This document shows, in pieces, positions 1-11,980 of a stretch of 64,000 bases of DNA. How positions within the stretch are numbered: position 1 is the first letter of the stretch; every line of letters begins with the position of its first letter. The translations under genes and the position numbers were made by a program. The notes beneath the pieces were generated by a model that did no database searches, had not been told where the DNA came from, and saw nothing but the letters and a program-made list of their open reading frames with translations. The stretch is from Sipunculus nudus. Its lineage: Eukaryota > Annelida > Sipuncula > Golfingiida > Sipunculidae. The stretch is taken from the NCBI GenBank assembly GCA_026874595.1, contig CM049310.1, forward strand, positions 35,281,558-35,345,557, written 5' to 3'.

Positions 1-309
1 AACAAGTATGGATGTCCTGATGTAATCAGACTAACGAGAGTGGGTGTTGCATGTTTAAAGTTAGGAGCTGGAGGCACAATGCGATACCAAGCTCTCATTG
101 GTCTGATTATAATTCTTTGCTGTGTGTGCACCCTGGTGTTTAAATCCAGAAAATCTTGCTATACAAAGCAGGGTGGTTACACCAGAGGAGATGACTGCAG
201 TGTATACCTGTTGCCTGAGAAGTGTAGACTTAAAATTCTCAAGATTTTCCTTGACAGGAAATTTAAGGAGCATCTCTGGCAAAATTACCTCTCTTTAAAA
301 TCAACCTAA
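1..309 (+). CDS. Open 3' end of a possible membrane protein (partial, unrecognised)
   Basis: Frame 1 is open from the first base of the window to a TAA at 307-309 (102 residues). Around residues 29-48 there is a strongly hydrophobic run (LIGLIIILCCVCTLVF), followed by a basic stop-transfer-like KSRK and a polar tail with several cysteines. This is what the last exon of a single-pass membrane protein would look like. I recognise no family. The frame has no obvious splice acceptor inside the window, and the nearest AATAAA is far downstream (about 765). If real, this plus-strand gene would lie inside or beside the minus-strand QSOX gene, which makes it less likely. It could be a chance frame. 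Confidence 0.22.
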   Translation, partial: NKYGCPDVIRLTRVGVACLKLGAGGTMRYQALIGLIIILCCVCTLVFKSRKSCYTKQGGYTRGDDCSVYLLPEKCRLKILKIFLDRKFKEHLWQNYLSLKST

Positions 310-3300
310 AAATTGTTTGATATTCATTTTAGATTTTTTAAAGTCAAAGTATATATATATTTTTTAAATCTGGTAGAGTGTTCACTCTAATGTTGTAGGG
401 GCTGGTAATTGTTAATATAATTTTCATATATTTTAAATTTTCAAAAACTGAACATTTTTATAAGATTTGAACATTTTTATAAGGTTTGCTCTTTAAGGCA
501 CATGGTTAGAGAAAGTCACTCTTTAGTGGGCAAAATACATTGTACTGACCTTTTTTTAATTGTACCATTTTTTTCTTGGTAAAATAATTACAACTCTGAA
601 TTTTGTTTCAATGAATGTTAAAAAAAATATTTTTAGAAAGGAAGAAAGATGACAAATTGGGAAAAATGCATAAAAATTTAATTAATACAAATATAAGTCA
701 CAAAATTATATATTTTATATAGTACTAAACAAGTGTAAACATCCTAAGAATAAGTTTCCCGCACAATAAACAAAAAAATAGATAGTACCCTGCTAGATAC
801 AAATACAAAAATAAAGTAATGAATGAAATGTACCATAAAACTTATAAATATATTTCCTGGCACACATGTTCTAGTATATGAATTTGTTTTTGTTAAACAG
901 CAGTAGTACACAACCATACAGGAGATGTGGAGCATGAATGGTTGGCTTACAATACCATGTGCATACATATACAATCATTTTAAAATCATGAAACTATCAG
1001 TATCATGCAGGCCATATATTAGCCCTAAGTCCTGTAGTCTATCCCTACACTATGCGAGACCCCTAAAAGATCCTTTGAGAAAACTGGAGACATTCCACTT
1101 AATAATAAATTTATGATACAGATGAAGCTAGTTATTTGCAAGTCAGTTAACCAAATATGCCACTTATTTGCAAGCAGTTCTGAAAGCCAAAACCATTTCC
1201 TATGTTATAATTAAAAATGTGCCGTATAATCAGAAGCCTTATGATCACAAACTTCTGATTTAGGGAAAATATAGACAGAAAGGAAGAAAACTCACATTTA
1301 CTGCAAGTACTAACCCGAGTCAGTAATTCGTGTTTGTATAATCTTCAGAATTATCAAAGACATGAACCTAAATGGCAGACACTATGATAATTGCAGGTAC
1401 CATATAGAGATTGGGCGACATAACATGAGTACAAAGGGTCTTAATTATTCTGTGCTCAGAGTCAGACAGATCACTGAAATATGCATTGCAGGACACAACT
1501 CACCGTGAAACAGAGGCAGATCAAAGAGTTATTCAAAGTGTTTATTTGATGTAAATTTTTCTTCGGACATTTTGTATATTACCAGTAATCCATTTTAAAA
1601 ATGAGCAATGTATTATCTTCATTATTATATGTGACCTCTGTTAACCTCCTATGGCTTGGCTTTAAATTTGTGTTCTTGTATAATTAATTATTTTTAATTA
1701 AAACTTACAAAACATTGACTTTCATTCTTTATCACCATGCAAATAGTGTTACAATACTAATGCCAAATTAACTAGGTATTTGATGGTCCAATCAATCATT
1801 TGGCCTCCCCTTGCACATGGTAAAAGGTGAACTTTGCCTTTATGCAACTGGGTGTATTGCAATTAATTTGCTTGACAAAAGCTTCTTGTAAATAAGTGGC
1901 TTCTTCTGTACTTCCAAGTTTTATAAAGCCATGTCCTGTGAGGTTTTATGGGTTTTACTAGTTTTATTGGCAATATACTGGTAGTGTAAATTTGAAATAA
2001 AATATGATTATATATGCAGTTGAAAATATGTTTCAATGCTTTTATATTTTGTCAATATAAAGCAGCCATATTAAGAGTATGTCTGATATATAATATTTAA
2101 CACATAAAGTTAGTTTTATGATTATTTTAACCAAAAATCACAATGCTTTAAATACAGTGAAGACCTACAGTTCTCATACCTCTGGCCCTTGTTTACCAGG
2201 TAACCTTTTTAAGGACTTTATATCAATGAAAGTGGATTACTTTATGGGTGTATACATACACAAATCAATGAAGCACTGGCTACTGGCTGTCAAAAGCAAG
2301 CTACAGGTTGTCATTTTATTATGGAATAATTTTTAGTGTGAACACACAGAACAGTGAACTTGTGATGTAGCAGGGTTGACAATCAACATCAAAGGGGATC
2401 ATAATTATACCTGCCCTGATGATCATGATGATCCACCACAAGCTGATTGATGTCTAATTAACAATTACTGGCTGATTCATGTTACCTTGTTCTCATCAGC
2501 CACCTAGCTTGTGCAGAGTACACCACAACCTCTACTTTTACCATTATTTATGGCCACACTATTATTAAGACATGTACTTTTAATTGTTGGCAAATATCCA
2601 GATGCAGATACAAGGGAGTTAAATGGTGGGTGAGAAGAGGATGCCAGAGTAACCTTGATACAATTTAAACATTTCCTGTAAGGCTGCCAATGCCTGCCAT
2701 GACTGGCTTGCCCTTATTTTACTACTAGGAAAATGCACCTTAATTACTAGTTTTGACTGCTGAATTGGACAGCAATGCACAAGATAATGACGGCTTCCAA
2801 GCTGATTTTTTCCCCATAGGGCTCTGATAAGGAACTCTCACATGTGGAATTGATGATACTGTTAATCTAAATTCACTTATAAGCACAGTTATTGACTTGA
2901 TTGTTTTACAATTCAATCACAGGTAAAAAGTGATATTAACATGTAAGTATATGACAGGACATGATATATTACATTACTTAAATGAATTTATATAAAATAA
3001 TCAAAAAAAAGTTTTTAGAATTTTAAGTCCAAATTATATAGCCCATAAAACCCACATGTGGGTTTAAAATTTATTGCCCATCCTGGGTATTACCCACCTG
3101 GGTTTACCCTGCTCAGTATTGCCCGCCCAACTCAACTTTGACAGTGTTCATCCACTTTAAAAGTTGATTAAAAGAATATTGTCTTAATAAAGCAATGATA
3201 AGCATTGATCAGACAGTGGTGAACCCATGAAAAATATCTGCTCTGGATTTTCAGCCATGGCAGGCCGGAAGACGCTTAACTGCATTACTTATACGTGATG

Positions 3301-3544
3301 TGCATATCCAGGATACCGCTGCAGAAAAAAGCTTAAATTTCAAGAAAACCCTTGTCAGGAAAAAAATAATATTAAATCAAATATTGTGCTAATGACAGGG
3401 AAACTGCTGTTATATGGAGTAGAAAGAGTAATTTATTCATACTACCATGTAATTTAGCTTAATAATGTATTTAAGAATGAAAACAGGACTCACTTTTAAA
3501 ACTTTGTAACCCCAGTACTTGAAATCATCTCAGAATCAGAACCA

Positions 3545-3645
3545 AAAACCTGTATGACCTTTGCTCATAGAGCCGCATTGACCTGCATGACCTTTATTCA
3601 TGGAGCGGCATTGACCTGCATGACCTTTGATCATAGAGCAGCATT
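3545..3645. repeat. 33 bp minisatellite, 3 copies
   Basis: Three adjacent copies of a ~33 bp unit of the form tgacctttg.tcatagagc.gcattgacctgca. Copies differ at a few sites. Each carries TGACCT, the reverse complement of the nuclear-receptor half-site AGGTCA. The 66-residue minus-strand open frame across it, with repeated SMxKGHxGQC, is only a translation of the repeat. Confidence 0.75.
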
Positions 3646-4337
3646 GCTTGCAGTTGATACATTCTAACAAGTTATCCTTAGCGGCTGCTGACCTGCTGTG
3701 GCTGGGGGAAACCCAAGGCAAACCAAGTATCCCCACTTACAGATCTATCAGTACTTATTGCTTATAAGGACAATATTCTTCTAATTGACATTTAAAGAAT
3801 AAAAACACTATATTAAAGTTAGGTTGAGTGGGTAATACCGAACACAACAAATTTTATGATGTTGTTGTGAGCAGACGTTGGTCAACTGGTACCTTGCACG
3901 GACCCCTATTAATGCCCACTTTTTCCAGTTCTAACAGCAATAAGATCAGAGTGGGGTTCCAGTCTAAATTCCATCACAAAGGACTGTGGGACACTTCATA
4001 CATTCATGGCGACTTCATCTCTTTGTAAACATTAGGGTTCTTGGTAAAATTATAGATGTGTAGGGCAATTGAGCATTACATTGGTGCTACAGCTTTTCAG
4101 AAGTTTTTAAAATATCCAAAGGCAACGAAAAGGTAATGATCTAATGCTGACACACCCTAAAATGTCACTTATACAATTCCAAAGGGGTCTCCTATTTGGA
4201 ACCTTACACAGCCTATTCATAAGGGTCAATCTCAAGACGTTGATGAAGAGCAGCTGAGCGAATCAGAATAAAGTGGCTTGGGATGAGACAATACTGACAT
4301 AAGTAAATGTGGACATGATAAAAAAAGGGAATACCAG

Positions 4338-4945
4338 TCGATTCGTCACCACAGTTGATTCGTCACCAATGTTTTGTATGATAAGATGTCAAAGTAAAGC
4401 CATTAAAATTAAAATAAACGCCAGTACCGAAAGTGAATAGCTGTTTGATTGTTGATTCTTTAAACTGACGGCTCAAGATACACCAAGCAAGGGGTGCACT
4501 ACATGTGAATACAAACTTTGCCCAGCATGGTCTACTGGCCACCTAGGTATTCAGGACTATTTATGTCACCACTCACGATTTCTTCACTGCAGCTTGTTTG
4601 AATATGTGCTTTTATTTCACATGCTGGTGTTGTTCAAGAATTAGCTAATTAAAATCTATGTCCACGGTTGCCACACAGAGAAACAAGTCACTAAAAGAAC
4701 TTTATAATATCTGAACCTGTGCAGAGCGTAAACACTTTTTTGTAGTAACTATTACTTCCCTGTCCCATTTCACTCTTTTGTCAATCAATATCCTGTTTTT
4801 GTGTCATTCCCTAAGCATCTGAATTACTGATTATAAGAACATACAATTAATTGATGTGCCAGGCCAAGTCCTGCCTGACATATCCTGACAGTCACTTCAT
4901 CACCATTTTCCACTGGTGGCGAAACGACCGGTTTCGAATTATCTG
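4338..4945. mobile_element. Possible DNA transposon remnant bounded by inverted GATTCGTCACCA-like motifs
   Basis: At 4338-4370 the motif ACCAGTCGATTCGTCACC occurs, and GATTCGTCACCA repeats about 17 bp later. Near 4910-4940 the opposite strand reads ACCGGTCGTTTCGCCACCA, so the two ends form a diverged inverted pair about 600 bp apart. No transposase frame lies between them. The target duplication is not clear. Confidence 0.25.
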
Positions 4946-5224
4946 GTGTGTAGCTATTTACAGCTTATGTGGTTAAATCGCTGATTTGATCACAAGTTCA
5001 CAGCTGTCAAAAGGAAGTAAGGTGTTCCCCAGCTGATTGTGGCCAAATTAATCATGTCTATTTATACAACTAGTACAAGTGGGAGGGGCAAGTGTCAGAT
5101 ACAAACAATTCATTTACATCCAAACGATCGCATACAGTTCAATAACAATTATCTAGATTATCAAAATAATACATATATTATCTACCCTAATGTTATTATG
5201 ACACAGAAAATAAAATATACCTAC

Positions 5225-5483
5225 CTCGGATGTCTCTTGCCAATTTTTTCCACGTGGGTGCAAAACGTATGCAGTGTCCACACCAACTGTTATAGAATTC
5301 CACAAACCAAGCGTTTTGTGTGTTATATATGGTAGTCCGGAAGTTTTCAGTTGTCAGTATTGTAAGATGGTCATTTGAGTCATACAGTGACCGCGGTTTA
5401 TCAACTGGGGCTGATAAACTGAATGTTAACACAAACAAAAACAACGCGAGTCGCCGGACAACCAGACAGACGTCTCCTGCCAT
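5225..5483 (-). CDS. QSOX1: Quiescin sulfhydryl oxidase, first coding exon
   Basis: QSOX enzymes are secretory-pathway flavoproteins that introduce disulfides into proteins and reduce O2 to H2O2. They combine N-terminal thioredoxin domains with a C-terminal Erv/FAD module. This exon encodes 86 residues plus one base. Residues 1-25 are a signal peptide (MAGDVCLVVRR, then LALFLFVLTFSLSA). After it come SLYDSNDHLTIL and the start of the first thioredoxin fold, with WFVEFY..WCGHC..FAPTWKKLA. The redox pair is C68-G-H-C71. The start is the ATG at 5483-5481, because the signal peptide begins there; the frame stays open further upstream, but that part looks like 5' UTR. The exon ends CGAG|GTAGGT at 5225. 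A second GT at 5220-5219 is a weaker alternative donor. Known vertebrate QSOX1 genes also end exon 1 just after this helix. Whether this is the QSOX1 or QSOX2 type cannot be told. The downstream exons (second thioredoxin domain, Erv domain) are not visible. Confidence 0.9.
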
Positions 5484-5720
5484 GTTGCTTGTTTGGCCAT
5501 GTGACGTAGCAAGTTTTCCTTCCTCCAACCTGCCAGAGAGCACGCACGCTTGCAGACGACACATAGTTCGTTGTGAAATGCCCTGAGGGCATGGAGTTCG
5601 CCAGTGAGGAAATCGTTTATCAGGACTCGGGCTTATACCGTGTAGCGGATCCAGAGAGCCGCAACAACCTTTTTTTGACCAGGAGACCTTCATTCAGGTT
5701 TTTTGTTAGTCTTCCTGGAT
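5484..5720 (-). promoter_or_regulatory. Likely 5' UTR and core promoter of QSOX
   Basis: This patch is clearly richer in GC and CpG than the surrounding sequence and lies directly upstream of the QSOX start codon. A CRE-like TGACGTAG sits at 5502-5509, about 20 bp before the ATG, so it may be in the 5' UTR. I see no TATA box or Initiator that would fix the transcription start. Placement is inferred from position and composition. Confidence 0.4.
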
Positions 5721-5739
5721 ATGAATTTGTACCTTCCCC

Positions 5740-6900
5740 TTTACAAAATCCTGGTTCCGCCTCTGTGATATATGTGGTGATGAATACGTGTGAAAGTATA
5801 ATTATAATAAGACCCATATATTTCATGTGGCAACTTTCATTTTAATTTACAGATAACATTCGGAATGTGGTAATAAAAAAAGAGGATATCATGAGATTTA
5901 GGTCTTACATATATGTAGAGCTGTATAAATTATACTGGCCCTCTAGTACGCTGGAAATCTGAGTCAGTGCAGAAGTGCATATGTGCATATTCAGTTGGAA
6001 CACTTTTTTGGGGGGGGGGGGGGAGGGGGGCATTCGTTCTTATGGTATCATCTAGAGTAATATTGTATTTTTGTGTTTTCACAAAATTTCATTTGACATT
6101 ATTTAATTCTGAATATACTTTGAATGCTCAGCTGCAAGAGCTTAAGAGCCTGCCTTTGATCAGATAAATTGGGCAGGATAGGTCTATTTGATTTTTTTTT
6201 CAAAGAAACGGGGTTGGGGTGGGGGGGGGGGGGTAGAATGATATCTCTGAATGATAAGAACATGAGGGATGACGATCCAGGAATAGAGATAGATTAATGA
6301 CACAAATCGAATACTCGGTTTGTACTTTATGAAATCTGTCTAAGAATTGATGTTGGTCACCTGACAATCTAATATAGATCTCTCATTAACATTGTGTCAT
6401 TGTCTGGTAGGCCTTTACAAGTTTGTTTATATTTACTCAATATATTTATTCATTATTTAACATTCTCCAGGTACATGTAGCAGAAAAATGTAAGCGCATT
6501 CCTGTTATAACTGGGACCCTGTGCTAGTTGGAAAATACGATCACTTTAAATACATAACCTGCCAAGTTCAGTTAAATGCATGCAGCATGCAGGAGATAAT
6601 TTATTGAACGAGGGTTTTTCCATGCGCGACGCAGTCATACCATAGAGTTACAATATTTATGAAATTTCATATAGATCACCCAGCACAGGAATGCTGCCGC
6701 AAGCTACATCGGACACAGCGTACTGTCTGACTTTTATGAGGTGTCACGATAACGACAGACCGCGAGTACAATAGGCAGCAGCAAAATACCTCGGATGCTG
6801 CCACGCGCCTGTCTTTGATGCTGGATGTCGTTCCCAGTACTAAATCCATCTTATTGTAACTCCATGGTCATACGCTAAGGTGAAACTGATCGACGATGGA
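5740..6900. other. Intergenic; two poly-G tracts, no gene seen
   Basis: Upstream of QSOX. Poly-G runs occur near 6009-6030 (interrupted by one A) and 6219-6232. The rest is unremarkable, with no convincing exon on either strand. Confidence 0.4.
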
Positions 6901-7107
6901 CCCATAACGATTCGCGGATTTCTTTATATAAAAGCAAATACTAACATTGACTACGAGAGTATAACAGAAGGCTCATTATTTTTTGGCAGCAAAAAGTTTT
7001 ACGATAACGACTGACTTTGGACCAAATAGAACTGTACATAACATTTGAAGACTGTATATATATATAAACAGGGCGTATGTAGGGCGTGGAACACATATGC
7101 GTTGTTC

Positions 7108-7110
<3 letters not shown>

Positions 7111-7171
<61 letters not shown>
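7111..7171. repeat. (TA)n microsatellite
   Basis: Uninterrupted TA dinucleotide tract of about 60 bp, abutting the foldback that starts at 7171. Confidence 0.95.
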
Positions 7172-7174
<3 letters not shown>

Positions 7175-7302
7175 GTATCAAATACAGTTAGTTTTACTTC
7201 ATGTACTACAGTTAGTACCTGAAGAATGAGCCGGCTAGTCAGCTGTACTCACAAAACAGTTCTGTAGCACGTGACGTAAAACTAACTGTATATGATACAT
7301 TA
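7171..7302. mobile_element. 132 bp foldback / MITE-like element
   Basis: The left end TAATGTATCAAATACAG (continuing for 27 bp) is repeated inverted at 7276-7302 with one mismatch, so the arms form a 27 bp stem around a ~78 bp loop. The left arm begins in the TA tract and the right arm is followed by TTAATGG, which fits insertion at TA or TTA. No coding capacity. Confidence 0.6.
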
Positions 7303-7310
7303 TTAATGGT

Positions 7311-7393
7311 CCCCCTGCATGGTTGAGCACTTTCACTATGATGTATTGAATTTCTATGTGTATCAATTTGATTATATATATATATATATATAA

Positions 7394-7443
<50 letters not shown>
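7311..7443 (+). repeat. Dispersed repeat (ccctgcatggt.gagcac) ending in a TA tract
   Basis: The ~60 bp segment beginning ccccctgcatggttgagcac recurs near 46027-46090 as cccctgcatggtggagcac, in the same orientation and again followed by gatta(TA)n. Two copies with the same TA-tract junction show a mobile family whose 3' end seeds TA tracts. The second TA tract here spans 7373-7443 with some interruptions. Confidence 0.55.
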
Positions 7444-7444
<1 letters not shown>

Positions 7445-7629
7445 AGCCTGGTTATGCGTATAGTCTTTGCGAGTGGATCTACGTCTCTATTTACACGTGT
7501 TTTGACTGCCGTATACACCCATAACGATCCGCGGTTTAAGCAAATATACTAACACTCGACTACCTGAATATAGCAGGAGGCTTACGATTATTTGGCAGCA
7601 AGGAGTTCATGTACATAGTCCAAGAATGT

Positions 7630-9040
7630 TTTTTAAAGCACTTAGCGTAAATAAGTTCTGTATAATATAAAATATATATTATACAACCATTTATATACTT
7701 CACAGAGAACTACATACTCTGTTTAGGCATGCATTATTTTTATTGGCCTCCAGCAGTGTAATTGTATATGGTCGTATGTGATGATAATAGATACGTCAAA
7801 AGATGTACCGTACATAATATTACCGTCATATATACCTTATTAAATGTGAATTGTAATTTATGAAATAATAACATGTTGAACAAGCTGCATGACTGATCAT
7901 GGTGGTATCAATAATCAAGGTTGTACGGGTTAATTACCCCGGCCTGGTCATTCTGATTAAAGCGAGCCGAGGACAACCCCGGCCGGCGGGGCGGTGTTAT
8001 CATACCTGCTGCCTTCGCTCGGTTGCACTTATCAGTCGGCAATATGTATCACCGCTGATCTAGCTACTTTCGTTTTGAATCAGACGAACTCTTATACCAT
8101 TTTTATTCTGGATTTTTTGTCATTGTTCAGATTTCGGATAGATGGTCAAAATTCCGGTTCTCCTTTTTTTATTTCGGATGAACGATTTTTTTCGGATAAA
8201 CGGTCTTCGAATATTCGACGTTCTACTGTATTATATATAAATCAGTAGTCATAATACACAATACACTCAGGAGCGGATCTGGAGGGTTTAGAAGGTTAAA
8301 ACCCTTTACGGGTAAAAATGACATTTTTGCTCTGTTTTCCCTATATTTTTTTCTGGCTAAACGCTCTCCGGGGATTGTGAATGTTTCCTAGTTTATTAAT
8401 TCCTCAATGGAAACGGTACCCCCTGCCCCCTTCCCAAAAATACTGGACCTGTCACTGACACTTACATGAAAGCCACGTTGGCAGCATAACTGCAGGAGAA
8501 CAGGGAAGAAGCTACTGACTTTTCCAATGAGAAAATGATTATGTGATGGTCATGGAAAATCAAAACGGACACTTGCGGACCAAATCAAATCGTCTTACAT
8601 AAAATCATAAAGCCAAGCAAGTTTGTACTAAATGTATCAAAACGATCCAAACTTAAAGGGGCCGAATCACCTATCTGACCTTTATAAACTAAAGGTAATA
8701 CCGTCGAGCTCTCATAAAAATAGGACAGGAAACGTGGATATCAACGCATACAGGGTATCAGCTTTGTTTATATCTACGTGTATATAATATATGGATTTAA
8801 CTGCAACACCTCAGGATCTCGTTAATTTAAATATTCTGAGCGAAATGTAATGTACAATAACTGACCGCTGTGCTATACCATTTGCAACCATGATGTTGCG
8901 CTACAAAATATCAAAGGTTAAATCAGCAATGAAAAAGCAGCAACATATTACAGATATGTTGTGAACCGTTTCCATGTGTATTTCCTTGGTTTCGGTGATC
9001 TGGTTTATCTTTCAGACAGTATTTTACCGAGCTTTTCACA
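7630..9040. other. Non-coding, no gene recognised
   Basis: AT-rich with one higher-GC patch at 7930-8060. I see no homology-bearing frame, RNA gene or clear repeat in this stretch. Confidence 0.4.
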
Positions 9041-9044
9041 TCTA

Positions 9045-10070
9045 GTCAGGGAGCCAAGTTTATTAAAGTGCTCTAGAAAATGTGTTAATTGTCCCTAAAA
9101 GTATTACAAATTTCAATGTTATTTTGATAAACAATTGGTATAGGGAAGTTAAGTTAATGATGTCTGCTCTGGATCTGCTCTTGCAATAGGTTTCATAACT
9201 AGCGACCTAGTGAGCTTGTCGAGTAAAAATCAGAATTTCAGCTGAACCGACTTATGAAGACCTTTAAGCCGATAACTTGGTCAGCCTGAAAGTAATCAAT
9301 ACGTTTAAGAGCTTGTTTGAAAGGTGAGAATATGTTCTTTAATAAGAAGAATCAATTATTACAAATTTATGTTAACTGTAAAATTAACAGCTACAAAATA
9401 GCTCATAACCTTAAGATTTTGTGAAAAAAAACACACAAAATTTTGTTTACATAGAAGTTTCTCCAGAGACCCTACATGAGGTCAGAGCTCCTCTTTTTCA
9501 CACGTCTTCAGTAGCTAGATATCTTAGATTAAAATGCATACCTATATTTAATCTTTTGTGGTCCCTTTTTTAATCACTTTTATGAGAAATTGAGTAAAAG
9601 TAGAGAAAAAGATAAATTTTAAGAATTGCATACATTTGTTCAGCGGTTTCTTCCCAGCAGCTGCTGTTCTTAAGACAGGGCGACAAATTTGGTATCAATG
9701 GATAGCTATGACCCCAGGCATATAAAGGCTTACACATATTTTGGAAATCTTACTGAAATGTTGCAAATAAATAAAGACAAGCTACCAACTAACCCTTAAA
9801 TTATACTCGTTTTCCAGTTAGTAAACGAACAAGTTGGCAAAAGGGCTCTAAAATTTCCCCTTAAAGCACTGCAAATTTTAAGGCTATTTACATAAACTGT
9901 AGGTGTGTAGAAATGCAGTTAATGAGGTCTGCTTAGGATCTGCTTTTCGTGAGATTTTCATACTCAGGTGACAAAGTGAGGCTGTCAGGCAATAAGAAAC
10001 GGACACTCAGCTTAACTGACGAAGTACGTCTTTCATCAGTAACTCCGAGCTGGTAAAAGATCCAATATAA
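9045..10070 (+). repeat. Two diverged direct copies of a ~765 bp unit
   Basis: The segment at about 9090-9290 (with agttaatgatgtctgctctg and later cagctgaaccgactt) recurs diverged at about 9859-10060 (agttaatgaggtctgcttag, cagcttaactgac). The offset is about 765 bp. The inverted-repeat arm at 9512-9850 lies within the first unit. Confidence 0.5.
9512..9711. repeat. Left arm of a long inverted repeat (partner 11981-12173)
   Basis: Reading right from 9512 (tagctagatatcttagatta) matches the reverse complement of the sequence ending at 12173 for about 200 bp, at roughly 85-90% identity by eye with a few short indels. Weaker similarity continues inward to about 9850 and 11860. The arms enclose about 2.3 kb. 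Confidence 0.8.
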
Positions 10071-10844
10071 ACCTTATCTTGTTTGATCCCTTTACATCTC
10101 AGTATCAGTTCACATAGCTATACATAAGTAAAATAAATAGAAAAAATATAGGCTCTATAAGGCAACGAATGTTAACAGACTTTAAATATAAATTTTAGCT
10201 TCTTGTTCAAAACAAACTTTATTGGATACTTTGAATGAGGCCCCTGGTTCAAAATTTAAATAGTACTATTAATATAAATTAAATTTTAATTTCAAAATAT
10301 CTTTGCTTTATTGACTTATATGCAAAATCTCACAAATAAAGTCCATAAAAAGGATTATTTTTTTTAAAGATAACATTTATTGTTTGACAGCAGTACATGC
10401 TCTTGTACAACTTTTACGTTAACACGCAAGTCTTTAGAAAAATCTTGTGTGAACATATGCATGTATTTGTAAGATCTTGTTTTATTCCTCGCTTCGTTCC
10501 CTGACTGCTACCTCATTTTATCACAAGACAACGCAAGGCACAATTTTGATAACATTACATCACTTATACATGTGGATGGTCTAAATTACTGAATACGGTA
10601 GTGTTTCAGCAGATTTAAGGAATCACCTATCTCCCCTTAGTTTATTTCAGTTAGGTATATTTTGATTGTTTTACGTGTTGTACTGCAAAGTACTTTCAAC
10701 TTCATCATAGTCCCATTTTGTTTTCATTGAACAAAGATAGGTAAGCTGGCCTGACAGATCTTGCAACCCAACAATTAAACATTTCCCTTTCCTGCAATAG
10801 TTTTTGCATTTTAATTATACTTCACATTTTTCTGAGTTGTTGCA

Positions 10845-11470
10845 TCATTGAAACAAAATGGAATCTGAAATGACTGTACCCGAAAAAATACCTAAACCGA
10901 GTTGAAGTTTTCTAAATGTATTAATTGTAAAAGTCGACAAATGGACGATCTTCAAAATTTGACCGTGACAGGATTTCCAAGTGTTCAATATGCGGTCCTC
11001 CACAGAAAGGATGATATTGCGTCTTGCATGAAGGATTTTGTCCTTGATCAGTGAATAACAATAGTGCCTTAAAAATTTCATTTACCAGTGGTATAAGAAC
11101 AGAAACTTTTTTTGCTGCTGCAAGTAGGGTCTCCGTCTGCATGACTGCAGATGTGCGAGAAAAAATGTTCTTTGTATTGTTCCATGCATGCGTACAGCTG
11201 ACCCTGGGAAATATGCAAGGGTAACAAACCTGGAAGAGAACCAGGGATTTATGGAGGGTGACCCGTGTAGTTTGTATCAAAAGATAAGTTGCAAGTTTTA
11301 TATGTTAAATATGTAGTTAAGGAAATCCCATATATTTCAGGGTGAATTGAGCATGCGTTTGAACAAAATGACCAAAATATATCCTCTTTTTCTGTCTCAT
11401 AAGACCTTAAAACACAACATAAATAGACACGGTTGATTAATGTGCAGTATATACCATTATTTAAATACAT
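10845..11470 (-). pseudogene. Unrecognised open frames inside the inverted repeat
   Basis: Three overlapping minus-strand frames of 78, 119 and 73 codons fall between the inverted arms. The 119-codon frame (10921-11280) holds MQTETLLAAAKKVSVLIP and later CGGPHIEHLEIL, which reads more like protein than most frames here. I recognise no transposase or other motif. If the arms are transposon ends, these frames are the only candidates for a broken element-encoded protein. They could equally be chance. Confidence 0.2.
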
Positions 11471-11980
11471 AATTTATATAATAATAACAATACATACCGG
11501 TAATTTAGTCTGCTTGCTATGCTTCTATCCTTTTGATAGGTACAGAAAAATCACTTTCATGCGGTCTCTATTTGTGTAGATTAAAGATGCGTTTGTCTAT
11601 ATCATTGGTAAAACAAATCTAAATCTAAAAAAACCCCTGCAAATGTCGTAAATACTGGGCCTCAAAGTGGCGCATTGGTGAACACCTACTTACTATAACA
11701 GGTGGCCAACTGCAGTATTACGCATTATTATTTCTCTTGTTTATGAATATACAGGTGGGATATAGCAAAATTATTCAAAATTATGTTAGTAATTTCATAC
11801 TTAATAAATTTGTTATAGTCCAGAGAAGAAATGGGTATTTAATAGTTAGGTAGACGTCAAATAAGTTGAAAAAAAACTGGAAAATTGAAAATAAATTAAG
11901 GGGCAGGGAGATTTTAAATTTTTTGCTACATTTCAACAGGATTTCTAAAATATATGTATGCATTCAAAATGCCCGTATCT

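Larger units (their letters stand above)
310..5224. other. AT-rich non-coding sequence downstream of (probably intron 1 of) QSOX
   Basis: I searched the minus strand here for the next QSOX exon (the rest of the first thioredoxin fold) and did not find it, so intron 1 probably runs past the window start. The stretch holds a short 33 bp minisatellite near 3545-3645 and a pair of inverted motifs near 4338 and 4930. Otherwise I see only unstructured AT-rich sequence. Confidence 0.5.
6902..7620. repeat. Diverged direct repeat flanking a foldback and TA tracts
   Basis: The segment near 6902-7000 (starting cccataacgattcgcgg, ending ttggcagcaa.agtt) recurs near 7520-7610 in the same orientation (cccataacgatccgcgg ... 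ttggcagcaaggagtt), with about 80% identity by eye. Between the copies lie a 61 bp (TA)n tract, a 132 bp foldback, a dispersed-repeat segment and a second TA tract. This looks like a duplicated element or an element with long direct ends. Confidence 0.5.

Noticed and set aside
3536-3736. 66-codon cysteine-containing repeat frame (MSKGHTG...)
   Set aside because: A direct translation of the 33 bp minisatellite.
5484-5693. Upstream extension of the QSOX frame (70 more codons)
   Set aside because: The signal peptide begins at the ATG at 5483; a QSOX with 70 polar residues before its signal peptide would not be secreted normally. The extension is taken as 5' UTR that happens to be open.
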